Shown piece after piece: positions 1 through 8,636 of a DNA stretch of 64,000 nt. The first letter of the stretch is position 1; the number at the start of each line of letters is the position of its first letter. The notes below the pieces were generated by a model. It was not told the DNA's origin. It worked only from the letters and a program-made list of their open reading frames with translations, and did no database searches. The stretch comes from Candidatus Nanopelagicus hibericus (GTDB taxonomy: Bacteria > Actinomycetota > Actinomycetes > Nanopelagicales > Nanopelagicaceae), in assembly GCF_002288005.1 (NCBI RefSeq), contig NZ_CP016771.1:558001-622000 (forward strand), read 5' to 3'. The position numbers were made by a program, and so were the translations under genes.

Positions 1-1175
1 TGATGTTGGATCGGACTCCATTTTATGCTGAAGGCGGCGGGCAGTTAGCTGATAACGGTGTAATTAAATTGGCAAATGGAGCAGTTGTGAAAGTAGAAGA
101 TGTTCAAACCCCAGTACCAGGATTGTTTGTTCATAGGGGCTCCGTCGTAAGTGGGGTCGTAAAGAATGGTGAATCGGCTTCTGCTGAAATTGATTTACAA
201 AGAAGATTAGCCATTTCAAGAGCTCACACGGCAACCCATATGGTGCATAAAGCATTTAGAGAAGCATTAGGTGAAACTGCTACTCAGGCTGGTTCAGAGA
301 ATGCACCCGGCCGATTTAGATTTGATTTCCCTTCAACCAGCGCGGTACCAACATCTGTGTTAAATGATGTTGAAAGTCGAGTGAATGAACTATTGATTGC
401 AGATTTGCAAGTCGATGCACAAGTTATGTCTCAAGATGCAGCTAAGGCATTGGGTGCTACTGCATTGTTTGGTGAGAAATATGGCGACCAAGTCAGAGTT
501 GTTAGTGTCGGTGATTGGGCAAAAGAATTATGTGGTGGCACACATGTGTCTAGATCTGGTGAATTGGGCTTAATTAAGCTTTTATCTGAATCTTCTATCG
601 GTGCCGGAGTAAGAAGAGTTGAAGCTTTAGTTGGCCATGATGCCTATAAATTCTTAGCCCGTGAACATGTTTTACTGAATTCTCTTACCGAAATAATCAA
701 AGGCGTGAGAGTTGAAGAATTACCTCAACGTATTTCTGATTTGATTGAAAAAATGAGATCGATGGAGAAGGAAATATCAGCGATAAATACCGCCAAAGCG
801 GTAACAGCGGCTGGTGATTTACTCAAAAAGAGTAAATCAACGGGAAATGCCAGCGTGATAATCGAGCAACTTGGTAATGGTATTTCTGGCGAAGATATGC
901 GAACTATTGCATTAGATCTCAAGGGGAAGTTAAAAACTGGAATTGTTGTACTTGCCACTATAAATGATGCGAAACCTTTGCTAGTTGCAGTGGTTTCAGC
1001 AGAGGCTATCAAATTAGGAGTAAAGGCTGGCGAATTGATAAAACTAGGTTCAACCATTCTTGGCGGTGGCGGTGGTGGGAAAGATGATTTTGCGCAAGGA
1101 GGAGGCAGTAACGCAGATGCAATCACAAAAGCATTTGCTGAGATTGCTAAACATATTCAGGGAAAGCTAAATTAA
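1..1175 (+). CDS. alaS: alanyl-tRNA synthetase, C-terminal part (5' end outside window)
   Basis: This is the 3' portion of alaS, which charges tRNA-Ala in the cytoplasm. The frame is open from the window edge, so the catalytic core lies upstream. Visible are the start of the editing region (FYAEGGGQ), the zinc-type HxxxH of the editing domain (AHTATH, near residue 75 of the visible part) and its partner CGGTH near residue 177. A C-terminal C-Ala/DHHA1-like domain follows, with a glycine-rich stretch (GGGGGGKDDFAQGGG). ruvX starts 13 nt downstream, which is the usual actinobacterial order alaS-ruvX-mltG-aroE. Identity is secure; only the missing 5' end limits the call. Confidence 0.97.
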   Translation, partial: MLDRTPFYAEGGGQLADNGVIKLANGAVVKVEDVQTPVPGLFVHRGSVVSGVVKNGESASAEIDLQRRLAISRAHTATHMVHKAFREALGETATQAGSENAPGRFRFDFPSTSAVPTSVLNDVESRVNELLIADLQVDAQVMSQDAAKALGATALFGEKYGDQVRVVSVGDWAKELCGGTHVSRSGELGLIKLLSESSIGAGVRRVEALVGHDAYKFLAREHVLLNSLTEIIKGVRVEELPQRISDLIEKMRSMEKEISAINTAKAVTAAGDLLKKSKSTGNASVIIEQLGNGISGEDMRTIALDLKGKLKTGIVVLATINDAKPLLVAVVSAEAIKLGVKAGELIKLGSTILGGGGGGKDDFAQGGGSNADAITKAFAEIAKHIQGKLN

Positions 1176-1188
1176 AGTTGGATTTCTG

Positions 1189-1641
1189 ATGAATAAACCA
1201 ATTGAAATTGGTCGCAGGATCGGCTTTGATTTTGGAGAGAAGCGGATTGGTGTCGCCACATCGGATTCTGAATCAATATTGGTGGCACCCTATAAAACAA
1301 TTATTAATGATGGTGAACTGCTTTTGAATTTGACTAATCTATTAAATGAGGTTAACCCTGTTTATGTGGTCGTAGGTGACCCAAAGCATCTGTCAGGAAA
1401 TGAAAGCGCTAAATCGATAGCTGCCCTGGAATTTGCCAAGCAGATCAGGCAAATATTTACTGGGCCAATTTATTTTGTAGATGAGAGATTGACCACCCAG
1501 AATGCGAATTCAAAAATGCGTGAGATGGGGAAGAATGAAAAGCAGAGTAAGGCAATGATTGATCAGATAGCAGCGGTAAGTATTTTGGAGAGTGCATTAT
1601 TAAATGAAAAATCAGGCACAGGGGTGGGCAGATTATTTTAA
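1189..1641 (+). CDS. ruvX: Holliday junction resolvase-like protein RuvX (YqgF family)
   Basis: This is a 150-residue protein of the YqgF/RuvX RNase H-fold family, linked to pre-16S rRNA 5' processing and possibly to Holliday junction cleavage. The first acidic strand is seen as GFDFGEKRIGVATSD (residues 12-26), followed by VVVGDP (61-65), VDERLTT (97-103) and the late IDQIAAV motif (124-130). Length is typical for the family. The gene lies between alaS and mltG, as in many actinobacteria, and its stop appears to overlap the start of mltG. Confidence 0.94.
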   Translation: MNKPIEIGRRIGFDFGEKRIGVATSDSESILVAPYKTIINDGELLLNLTNLLNEVNPVYVVVGDPKHLSGNESAKSIAALEFAKQIRQIFTGPIYFVDERLTTQNANSKMREMGKNEKQSKAMIDQIAAVSILESALLNEKSGTGVGRLF

Positions 1642-2633
1642 AACGCGTTTTAGCCCTACTACTAATCTGTTCAATTCTAACAAGCTCTGCAGTTTTATTG
1701 CATAATGCATTTTTACTCAATGATTACCTTGCAGCAACCTCTAAGTTAAAAACAGAGATCCTAATAGAATCTGGTGATACGGGTACTGAAATTGCTCAAA
1801 AACTGTTCAATTCTGGAGTAATAAAACAAACTAAAATATTTGTCAAAATTGCAATTAATCAAAAGAAATCTAATGCGATCTCACCTGGTTTACATGAGAT
1901 AGATTTGAAAATTTCAGCACAGGCAGCTTTAGAACAACTTCTGGATCCGGCACGAAAGCGTGGGGTCTTTGGGTTTGGTGAGGGTCTGAGAAAATCTGAG
2001 ATTCTGGCTTTATTGGAAAAATCCAAATTAGTGAGTGGCAAAGTGTCGAAGTTGCCTAAACCAAATGATCTTTACGGTACAAATAATTTGGAGGGATTCC
2101 TTTTTCCAGCACAGTATTCATTTGCGCCAGGAACGACGTTTGATGAAGCGATTACACAGATGATTGATAGATTTTATTTAGCAGCCAAATCATCCAAGAT
2201 TGAGGAAGGATATTTGAATTATTCGCCTTATCAACTGCTGATAATTGCATCTATGGTCCAGGCAGAAGGTGATGTGCAAGATTTCGCAAAGATATCTAGG
2301 GTTATTTATAACCGCATGAAAATCGGGATGCCGTTGCAAATCAATGCCACGATTGATTATGCAACCAACACTCGAGGCAAGATTCGACTGCCTTATAAGC
2401 GGTTGGAGATTGGCTCAAAATACAACACCTACAAATATCGAGGTTTACCGCCAACACCTATAGGTAATCCCGGTGAAGACGCAATGATTGCTACAGTTAA
2501 TCCAGAAAAAGGTGATTGGTTGTATTACGTCACTGTGAAGCCAAATGACACTAGATTTACAAAGGATTTTAATGAGTTCAACAAATGGGCAAATGAGTTT
2601 CGCGCAAATGAGGATGCGGGCTTATTCGGATGA
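1632..2633 (+). CDS. mltG: endolytic murein transglycosylase MltG, probable non-AUG start
   Basis: MltG (YceG-like) is a membrane-anchored lytic transglycosylase that cuts nascent glycan strands outside the membrane. The catalytic glutamate lies in IASMVQAEG, followed by the family block RVIYNRMKIGMPLQINATIDYA. The frame is open from 1608. The N-terminal transmembrane helix (KRVLALLLICSILTSSAVLL) lies upstream of the first conventional start, a TTG at 1698. No ATG, GTG or TTG precedes it in this frame. An ATT at 1632, five bases after GGGGTG and overlapping the ruvX stop, is my proposed start. The TTG at 1698 would lose the anchor. Identity is sure; the start is inference. Confidence 0.85.
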   Translation: MILKRVLALLLICSILTSSAVLLHNAFLLNDYLAATSKLKTEILIESGDTGTEIAQKLFNSGVIKQTKIFVKIAINQKKSNAISPGLHEIDLKISAQAALEQLLDPARKRGVFGFGEGLRKSEILALLEKSKLVSGKVSKLPKPNDLYGTNNLEGFLFPAQYSFAPGTTFDEAITQMIDRFYLAAKSSKIEEGYLNYSPYQLLIIASMVQAEGDVQDFAKISRVIYNRMKIGMPLQINATIDYATNTRGKIRLPYKRLEIGSKYNTYKYRGLPPTPIGNPGEDAMIATVNPEKGDWLYYVTVKPNDTRFTKDFNEFNKWANEFRANEDAGLFG

Positions 2634-3427
2634 TTAAGTTAGCTGTTGCTGGTGCTCCAATTGGACATTCACTTTCACCGCTACTTCACACCACAGCGTA
2701 TAAATTACTAGGAGTTGAAGCGGTTTTTTCTGCACAAGAGATTAAGGAGGAAAAATTTGGTGATTTCTATTTTGATTGCAAAAATTCGGGATATCGTGGC
2801 TTAGCGCTTACGATGCCCTTAAAAGAGATCTCAATCGGTTTCGTCGATCGGGTTGATCCGGTTGCTAAGCAAATTTCATCAGTGAATACAGTTATTTTTG
2901 AATCAACTGGAAGCATTGGGCTCTCAACTGATTTGTTAGCGTTTAAGAATTTACTTAAGCCATACTATGGGAAGAAGATTGCGATACTTGGCGCGGGAGG
3001 AACAGCCCGAGCAGCCATCGGTTCACTTAAAGGTACTGGCACCTCAGTCACAGCTCTCACCCGTTCGGCAAATCATCACGTGCAGTTACATGCAGCGGCG
3101 GTCGATCTTGAACTGGACTTCTTGGATTGGCATCGGTTTGAAGAGATTCAAGACAGAGATTTAATTATCTCAACGACACCAGCTGGTGCAACTGATGGGC
3201 TTTCAACGATTACTTCAAAGGCTGATTTTTTTGAGGTGATTTATCACCCATGGCCCACAGAATTGGCAAAGCGGTATCAAAACTTGGGTAAGCATGTAAT
3301 TGGCGGGTTGTCACTATTAGTCGAGCAAGCATTATTTCAAATTCACTATTTTTCGCAGAAACAATTTGATTTTGATGAGATGCGCAAGGAGCTTCTAAAG
3401 GTTGCCCATACTGCAGTAAAGGGATAA
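2630..3427 (+). CDS. aroE: shikimate dehydrogenase
   Basis: AroE reduces 3-dehydroshikimate to shikimate with NADPH in aromatic amino acid synthesis. The shikimate-binding motif GAPIGHSLSPLLH (residues 8-20) is complete. The catalytic lysine K65 sits in TMPLKE, a variant of the usual TxPxK, with N86 and D101 (STDLLAF) as partners. The nucleotide-binding loop GAGGTARAA starts at 121. At 265 residues it has normal length. Its ATG overlaps the mltG TGA (ATGA), so translation is probably coupled. Confidence 0.95.
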   Translation: MIKLAVAGAPIGHSLSPLLHTTAYKLLGVEAVFSAQEIKEEKFGDFYFDCKNSGYRGLALTMPLKEISIGFVDRVDPVAKQISSVNTVIFESTGSIGLSTDLLAFKNLLKPYYGKKIAILGAGGTARAAIGSLKGTGTSVTALTRSANHHVQLHAAAVDLELDFLDWHRFEEIQDRDLIISTTPAGATDGLSTITSKADFFEVIYHPWPTELAKRYQNLGKHVIGGLSLLVEQALFQIHYFSQKQFDFDEMRKELLKVAHTAVKG

Positions 3428-3461
3428 TCCACAGCCCGAAAAATAGTTCATTGATCCCATC

Positions 3462-3467
3462 TACTCT
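3462..3467 (+). promoter_or_regulatory. -10 hexamer (TACTCT) of the prepilin peptidase gene
   Basis: TACTCT fits the TANNNT form and ends exactly 6 nt before an in-frame GTG at 3474. That spacing predicts transcription starting at or next to the GTG, giving a leaderless mRNA. No convincing -35 element is seen. Confidence 0.4.
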
Positions 3468-3473
3468 TTGGAT

Positions 3474-3851
3474 GTGATCTTTGAATTGTTAGCATTCTTG
3501 CTCTTTCTCAAGATCGCTTTATACGACATCAAGTATCACCTAATCAAAAATATTGATCTATTCTTTCTTTTACTACTTCTATTACCAAATTATCGATTAA
3601 ATTGGCGCTTGAGTTTGCTTTGCCTCGGGATCTATTTGATTTTGAATGCAATAAGTGGCGGAAAGATAGGAGCGGGCGATGTTAAGTTTTCCTTCATTTG
3701 TGCGATGCCTTTGGGATCGTATTTGGATTTGTTGAATGCGCTCTCTATTACCTGGATTTTCGGTGGGATATACGCACTTTCACGCAGATCTAAATCTGTT
3801 GCCTTCGCCCCTTTTATGATAATCGGAACATATATTTCCAAGATTCTTTGA
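3474..3851 (+). CDS. A24-family prepilin peptidase, peptidase domain only
   Basis: This small polytopic membrane protein (about 125 residues) carries both aspartates of the type IV prepilin peptidase family. They are the D of ALYDIKYHLI near the N-terminus and the GxGD motif (KIGAGDVKFS) about 50 residues later. It lacks the N-terminal methyltransferase domain of PilD-type enzymes, so it resembles TadV/CpaA-type peptidases, which process Flp/Tad or type IV pilins. No pilin gene is in the window, so the substrate lies elsewhere. A TTG at 3468 is an alternative start; I prefer GTG 3474 because of the upstream TACTCT. Placement between aroE and aroC is common in actinobacteria. Confidence 0.82.
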   Translation: MIFELLAFLLFLKIALYDIKYHLIKNIDLFFLLLLLLPNYRLNWRLSLLCLGIYLILNAISGGKIGAGDVKFSFICAMPLGSYLDLLNALSITWIFGGIYALSRRSKSVAFAPFMIIGTYISKIL

Positions 3852-3941
3852 GCTTAGGCACAAAATAGCAACGAGATAAGTCGCTGATCTGAGAGAATTG
3901 ACCCGTAAATATCGATTTGCAGAGTATGACTGGAGATGAAA

Positions 3942-5126
3942 GTGCTTCGTTGGTTAACCGCAGGTGAATCACACGGACCTGCCCTCTCTGCAATCATTGA
4001 AGGCATCCCAGCTCATGTCTTGGTATCAAGCAAAGAGATTGATGCAGATCTTTCTAGGCGGCGATTAGGTTTTGGTCGAGGAGCGCGTCAAAATTTTGAA
4101 GCTGACAAAATTTCAATTACCGGTGGTATTCGCCATGGAATCACCCAAGGTGGCCCGATTGCCATACAAATAGCAAATTCAGAGTGGCCAAAATGGGAAA
4201 AGATTATGAGTGCTGATCCAATTCCTGAAGCTGACATAAAGGATTTAGCTAGAAATGCGCCACTAACAAGGCCAAGGCCAGGTCATGCTGATTTAGTTGG
4301 GATGCAAAAATTTAATTTTTCAGATGCACGGCCTATTTTCGAAAGAGCAAGTGCGCGAGAAACCGCAGCCAGGGTTGCTTTGGGCGCTGTTGCAAGAGCT
4401 TTCCTTAAGCAAAGCGTGGGTATTGAGATATTAAGCCATGTAGTTTCAATCGGAGAGATTTCAGTTCCTGATGGTTACAAACTACCAACCATGAGTGACA
4501 GGGTGAGAATTGATGAAGATCCAGTGCGTTGTGCTGATGCTAAAACGAGTGCAGATATTGTGAAAATTATTGAAGCAGCACATAAAGATGGCGATACCTT
4601 GGGTGGCGTTGTAGAGGTATTGGCTTACAACTTGCCACCGGGACTTGGTTCTTATACCCAATGGGATAAAAGATTAGATGCACGGTTGGCTGGTGCTCTG
4701 ATGGGAATTCAGGCGATAAAAGGTGTAGAGCTAGGTGATGGTTTCCAAACTGCAAAACGAAGAGGTTCTGTGGCACATGATGAAATTGAAAAGAATTCAA
4801 GAGGTGAGATCACTCGTCGCACTGATCGCGCAGGCGGTACTGAGGGTGGCATAAGTACCGGGCAAGTATTACGAGTTAAAGTTGCAATGAAACCAATCTC
4901 TACAGTTCCAAAAGCATTGGACACCATCGATGTGGCAACTGGTGAAGCGGCAAAGGCAATAAATCAAAGATCAGATGTATGCGCCGTACCAGCTTCAGGA
5001 ATTGTTGCCGAAGCCATGACCGCGTTGGTACTTGCTGATGCTGTGTTGGAGAAGTTTGGTGGCGACAGTGTTCAAGAAACTAAACGTAACTTCGAAAATT
5101 ACATAGATACTCTTGAAATAAAGTAA
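3942..5126 (+). CDS. aroC: chorismate synthase
   Basis: AroC removes phosphate from EPSP to give chorismate, using reduced FMN. The N-terminal signature [13 protein letters not shown], the [12 protein letters not shown] segment and the late block [13 protein letters not shown] are all present. Length is normal. An ATG at 3936 directly abuts the GGAG at 3932-3935, which leaves no room for a ribosome binding site. The GTG at 3942 has ideal six-base spacing and gives the typical N-terminus [11 protein letters not shown], so I chose it. The stop overlaps the aroK ATG (TAATG). Confidence 0.95.
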   Translation: MLRWLTAGESHGPALSAIIEGIPAHVLVSSKEIDADLSRRRLGFGRGARQNFEADKISITGGIRHGITQGGPIAIQIANSEWPKWEKIMSADPIPEADIKDLARNAPLTRPRPGHADLVGMQKFNFSDARPIFERASARETAARVALGAVARAFLKQSVGIEILSHVVSIGEISVPDGYKLPTMSDRVRIDEDPVRCADAKTSADIVKIIEAAHKDGDTLGGVVEVLAYNLPPGLGSYTQWDKRLDARLAGALMGIQAIKGVELGDGFQTAKRRGSVAHDEIEKNSRGEITRRTDRAGGTEGGISTGQVLRVKVAMKPISTVPKALDTIDVATGEAAKAINQRSDVCAVPASGIVAEAMTALVLADAVLEKFGGDSVQETKRNFENYIDTLEIK

Positions 5127-5641
5127 TGCTAAATAAAGTTGTCCTGATAGGTCCCCCTGGGGCTGGAAAATCAAGTATCGGCAAAGCATTAGCAAAAGAG
5201 CTGGGGATAGGTTTTATAGATAGCGATAATGAGATCGAGAAATTAGCAAATAAAAAAATAGCAGAGATTTTTGTGGACGATGGTGAACCAGCATTTCGCA
5301 AGATGGAAATTGAGGTGGTGAGCAAATTGCTGGTTGATTTTTCTGGCGTAATTGCACTTGGAGGAGGGGCACCCATTAATCTGGAGATTCAAGATCAATT
5401 GCATGGGGCGGATTTTCCAATTGTATTTATTGATGTATCGATATCCCAAGCTGCCAACCGAATCGGCTTTAACAAAGACCGTCCGTTATTGTTGATAAAT
5501 CCTCGACAACAATGGATGAGTTTAATGAGTGAACGCAGACCAATCTATGAGAGGTTAGCAACTCAAACGGTTTCATCAGATAGCCAAAAGCCAGCGGAGG
5601 TCGCTAAAACCATATCTGAGAAATTGAAGGCAAAATTGTGA
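5126..5641 (+). CDS. aroK: shikimate kinase
   Basis: AroK phosphorylates shikimate at O3 using ATP. The Walker A loop GPPGAGKSS (residues 9-17), the substrate-binding aspartate D34 in DSDNEIE, R58 and the GGGAP motif (79-83) are visible. NKDRPLL near residue 111 is the lid region. The length of 171 residues is normal. It is translationally coupled on both sides, to aroC by TAATG and to aroB by GTGA. Confidence 0.95.
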   Translation: MLNKVVLIGPPGAGKSSIGKALAKELGIGFIDSDNEIEKLANKKIAEIFVDDGEPAFRKMEIEVVSKLLVDFSGVIALGGGAPINLEIQDQLHGADFPIVFIDVSISQAANRIGFNKDRPLLLINPRQQWMSLMSERRPIYERLATQTVSSDSQKPAEVAKTISEKLKAKL

Positions 5642-6663
5642 GGAACATAATTGTTAAGGCTGAGCAAAATTATCAAGTGAAGGTAGGAATTGAGTTCAAC
5701 CTAGAAATCGCAGAAATCATCAAGAATCACAACAAGGTATTACTTATTGCACCCGCCTCGATATTAAAAAACTTTAAAGTTAAGGAAGGCAGAAATCTCA
5801 GCATTTTCGCCACACCTGAGGGTGAAAATCAAAAAACTCTCAGTACTTTAGATCGAGTGTGGACAAAATGTGCTGCGCTAGGAATCAAACGAGGTGATGC
5901 GATTATTGGATTAGGAGGAGGGGCGACAACTGACCTCGCTGGCTTTGCTGCCGCAACATGGCTGCGTGGCATAACTTGGTACGCCATTCCTACATCACTC
6001 GCCGGAATGGTCGATGCTGCGGTTGGTGGCAAGACTGGAATTAATGCCAAGTCAGGAAAGAATTTGATTGGATCATTTTATTCGCCAACCGAGGTGCTTA
6101 TAGATCCAAAATTTTTGAGGAAATTGTCAAGCAGAGATTTATCCGCCGGTATGGCCGAAATAATCAAATGTGGGTTCATTTCAGACTACAAGATTCTAAA
6201 TTTAGTCCAGGATGAGTTTCTCGATTATGAGGAGCTTATTTACAGATCAATACGGGTGAAAGCATATGTAGTCTCAAAAGATTTTAAAGAGAGCAAACTG
6301 CGAGAAATTCTGAATTATGGCCATACCTTAGGGCACGCGATTGAAAAGGATAGTTCCTATAAATTGCGCCATGGTGAAGCGGTAAGTATTGGAATGGTTT
6401 TCGCAGCTGAATTAAGCCGAGATTTGGCAAAACTTTCTGATGATGCGGTGTTACTGCATCGAGAAATATTGAAAAATTTCAACTTGCCGATCACATATCC
6501 TAAAAATAGATGGAGTCGACTGCTTCAAATGCTCTCAACGGATAAGAAAGTTAAGCAGAGCAAATTACGATTTATTGGCATTAGTAAGATTGGTAAACCA
6601 GTCTGGTTTGAAGATGTTTCACCAACACATCTAGCGAAGGTATATGAGAGAATTAACTCATGA
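5638..6663 (+). CDS. aroB: 3-dehydroquinate synthase
   Basis: AroB converts DAHP to 3-dehydroquinate, using NAD+ and a divalent metal. The signatures GLGGGATTDLAGF, TSLAGMVDAAVGGKTGIN, NYGHTLGHAIE and HGEAVSIGM supply the NAD contacts and metal-binding histidines and glutamate. At 341 residues it is slightly shorter than many homologues. The GTG start overlaps the aroK stop, and the end overlaps the aroQ ATG. Confidence 0.95.
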   Translation: MRNIIVKAEQNYQVKVGIEFNLEIAEIIKNHNKVLLIAPASILKNFKVKEGRNLSIFATPEGENQKTLSTLDRVWTKCAALGIKRGDAIIGLGGGATTDLAGFAAATWLRGITWYAIPTSLAGMVDAAVGGKTGINAKSGKNLIGSFYSPTEVLIDPKFLRKLSSRDLSAGMAEIIKCGFISDYKILNLVQDEFLDYEELIYRSIRVKAYVVSKDFKESKLREILNYGHTLGHAIEKDSSYKLRHGEAVSIGMVFAAELSRDLAKLSDDAVLLHREILKNFNLPITYPKNRWSRLLQMLSTDKKVKQSKLRFIGISKIGKPVWFEDVSPTHLAKVYERINS

Positions 6664-7091
6664 AAATTCTCATTTTAAATGGCCCAAATCTTTCAAGGTT
6701 GGATTTGCGAGAGCAAAAACATTATGGCGATTTGGATTATCCGCAACTTAAAAAGGCTATTGAAGAAAAGGCAAAATCACTGGGATTGGATGTAGAAATC
6801 AAGCAAAGTGATAGTGAGAGTGAGTTGATATCTTGGATTCACGAGGCTGCTGATAAAAAACAACCATTAATAATTAATCCTGCGGCCTTTACCCATTATT
6901 CATATGCGATAAGAGATGCAGTAACCATGCTTTCTGCACCAGTCATTGAGGTTCATCTTTCAAACCCGTTATCTAGGGAAGAGTTCCGCCATACCTCAGT
7001 AATCAGTGGGGTAGTAAAAGGATCTATTGCAGGTTTTGGGGTAGAAAGCTATCACCTTGCGCTGATTGCAATGCAAAGTTTGGTTAACTAA
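6660..7091 (+). CDS. aroQ: type II 3-dehydroquinate dehydratase
   Basis: AroQ dehydrates 3-dehydroquinate to 3-dehydroshikimate by the type II trans elimination. The motif GPNLSRLDLREQKHYG carries the lid arginine and catalytic tyrosine. NPAAFTHYSYAIRDA and the SREEFRHTS block supply the active-site histidine and arginine. The lid has Asp where most homologues have Gly (RLD instead of RLG), a mild variation. At 143 residues it is typical. It closes the tightly overlapped aro gene run; efp follows after 57 nt. Confidence 0.93.
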   Translation: MKILILNGPNLSRLDLREQKHYGDLDYPQLKKAIEEKAKSLGLDVEIKQSDSESELISWIHEAADKKQPLIINPAAFTHYSYAIRDAVTMLSAPVIEVHLSNPLSREEFRHTSVISGVVKGSIAGFGVESYHLALIAMQSLVN

Positions 7092-7148
7092 CAAGGTAGG
7101 ATTGATTAGTAATTTTGCAGTTCAATTTGGTTTAGCGAATAGGAAAAA

Positions 7149-7709
7149 ATGGCAACAACAAATGATTTAAAAAATGGCATGACCTTAAACCTGGATGGGC
7201 AGCTTTGGAATGTTATTGAATTCCAACATGTAAAACCGGGTAAAGGTGGTGCTTTTGTTCGCACCAAGATGAGATCTGTCATGTCTGGAAAAGTTGTTGA
7301 AAAAACTTTTAATGCTGGCGTTAAAGTTGAAGTGGCTTCAGTTGAAAAACGCGATATGCAGTATTTATATCGTGACGGTGAAGATTTTATGTTTATGGAT
7401 TCAACAAATTATGACCAAATTAGAATCAGTAAACAAACGGTAGGTGATGCAGTTGATTACCTTTTGGAAAATGCGGATGCAATTGTGGCAATGCATGAAG
7501 GAAATCCATTGTTCATTGAACTGCCAGCCTCGGTGGAGTTAACAATTACCTATACCGAACCAGGGTTGCAGGGTGATCGCTCATCAGGGGGTACTAAACC
7601 AGCAACGGTTGAGACCGGAATAACCATTCAAGTCCCATTATTTATCAAGCAGGATGAAAAAGTTTTAGTAGACACTCGAACTGGCGCCTATCTAGGACGC
7701 GCCAACTAA
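7149..7709 (+). CDS. efp: translation elongation factor P
   Basis: EF-P relieves ribosome stalling at polyproline stretches. The 186-residue length and three beta-barrel domains are standard. The domain I loop [14 protein letters not shown] places a lysine (K32) at the tip, which is the position that is modified or contacts the P-site tRNA in other bacteria. The C-terminal block [19 protein letters not shown] is characteristic. A clear AGGAA ribosome binding site precedes the ATG. No modification enzyme is seen nearby. Confidence 0.97.
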   Translation: MATTNDLKNGMTLNLDGQLWNVIEFQHVKPGKGGAFVRTKMRSVMSGKVVEKTFNAGVKVEVASVEKRDMQYLYRDGEDFMFMDSTNYDQIRISKQTVGDAVDYLLENADAIVAMHEGNPLFIELPASVELTITYTEPGLQGDRSSGGTKPATVETGITIQVPLFIKQDEKVLVDTRTGAYLGRAN

Positions 7710-7711
7710 TA

Positions 7712-8119
7712 ATGTCTGCCCGAAGTAAGGCTCGAAAGAGGGCTTTAGATTTTCTCTATGAAGGTGATATCAAAAGTACCGCAGCGTCAGAACTTTTCAG
7801 AGTAAGAGGGGCAGCTGGCCTCTCCCAGGAGCCGTATGTTCTGGTTTTACTAAATGGTGTAGCTGAACATATAAATAAAATAGATGAGTTGATCATTACC
7901 TATGCCCAAGGTTGGGATATGGATCGAATGCCACCGATTGATCGCAATATTCTTCGAATCGCTATCTATGAAATTCTTTGGGAGACTGGTGTTGATTTAC
8001 AGGTTGCATGTGATGAGGCGGTGGAATTGGCTAAATCGCTATCTACCGATGAATCCTCAAGCTATATCAATGGTGTCCTAGGAAGGATTATTAAGCTTAA
8101 GGATTCGATCGCTATTTAG
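7712..8119 (+). CDS. nusB: transcription antitermination factor NusB
   Basis: NusB joins NusE (S10) on boxA RNA to help rRNA antitermination. The protein begins with the typical RSKARKRALDFLYEGD helix. It ends with the conserved INRN-like block IDRNILRIAIYEILW and the helix SSSYINGVLGRI. Its length, 135 residues, is standard. It starts 2 nt after the efp stop. Its 3' end overlaps the convergent bldD-like gene by 4 nt. Confidence 0.94.
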   Translation: MSARSKARKRALDFLYEGDIKSTAASELFRVRGAAGLSQEPYVLVLLNGVAEHINKIDELIITYAQGWDMDRMPPIDRNILRIAIYEILWETGVDLQVACDEAVELAKSLSTDESSSYINGVLGRIIKLKDSIAI

Positions 8120-8565
8120 GCGTTGAGTAACTCCGCCTCTGCTAAGTAATCAAGTGTGCCAGATTCATCTATGCCGAGTAATAAAGCCAGAAACTGCAAA
8201 TCATTTGCCCTAATGGTCAGGAGTTGACCATTCCAATCTTTTCGGCGATCACCGATGGATTTAGTAAATTTGCGAAGGCTTTGGGCAGTTGAGTTCTCAA
8301 TTTTACTCAATTTATGCAAATTTAGACTCAAACTTCTGTCAGCCACCTGGGGCGAAGCCTCTGGGAATAGTTCGGTGATAGGCACTTGATAGAACTCCAT
8401 CAGTGATACCGCTTTTTTTAGAGAGATTGCTCGATCAGCTCTTTCATATGAACCGATCACAACCGCTTTCCATTTTCCATTTGAGTGAAGCTCGACATCT
8501 TGCAAGCTCCACCCTTTTGATTTTCTGATTATTCTTAATCGATCTGCGGGGTTATTTTTATTCAT
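8116..8565 (-). CDS. bldD: BldD-like transcriptional regulator with c-di-GMP signature
   Basis: This 149-residue protein has an N-terminal XRE-type helix-turn-helix (residues 7-69; GWSLQDVELHSNGKWKAV) and a separate C-terminal domain. In Streptomyces the BldD C-terminal domain dimerises around c-di-GMP through an RxD-x8-RxxD signature. Here R108-K109-D110 and R119-A120-N121-D122 are separated by exactly eight residues, so the signature is intact. Position between nusB and pyrR matches the Streptomyces bldD locus. The promoter hexamer TACCCT lies 6 nt before the ATG. The target genes in this organism are unknown. Confidence 0.88.
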   Translation of the reverse strand: MNKNNPADRLRIIRKSKGWSLQDVELHSNGKWKAVVIGSYERADRAISLKKAVSLMEFYQVPITELFPEASPQVADRSLSLNLHKLSKIENSTAQSLRKFTKSIGDRRKDWNGQLLTIRANDLQFLALLLGIDESGTLDYLAEAELLNA

Positions 8566-8571
8566 CTGCTC

Positions 8572-8577
8572 AGGGTA
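8572..8577 (-). promoter_or_regulatory. -10 hexamer (TACCCT) of the bldD-like gene
   Basis: Read on the minus strand, TACCCT is followed by six bases and then the ATG. This is the recurring leaderless arrangement of this window. No -35 is recognised. Confidence 0.45.
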
Positions 8578-8620
8578 GCCACACCAGGATTTCGGTGATT
8601 TTTATTATCCACAGAGTTTC

Positions 8621-8629
8621 TGCTAATAT
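8621..8629 (+). promoter_or_regulatory. extended -10 promoter of the pyr operon
   Basis: TGCTAATAT is an extended -10 (TGn plus TAATAT). Transcription should begin about seven bases later, near 8636. That is exactly where the PyrR-type hairpin of the leader begins. The -35 region is AT-rich without a clear match. Confidence 0.55.
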
Positions 8630-8636
8630 ACGGCGA

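Noticed and set aside
1632-1645. Programmed -1 frameshift joining ruvX to mltG
   Set aside because: RuvX has a normal C-terminus and length, and no convincing slippery heptamer with downstream structure is visible; an ATT start is the simpler idea.
3897-3935. -35 TTGACC with a -10-like TATGAC before aroC
   Set aside because: The spacing of 21 nt is too long and the hexamer does not fit TANNNT.
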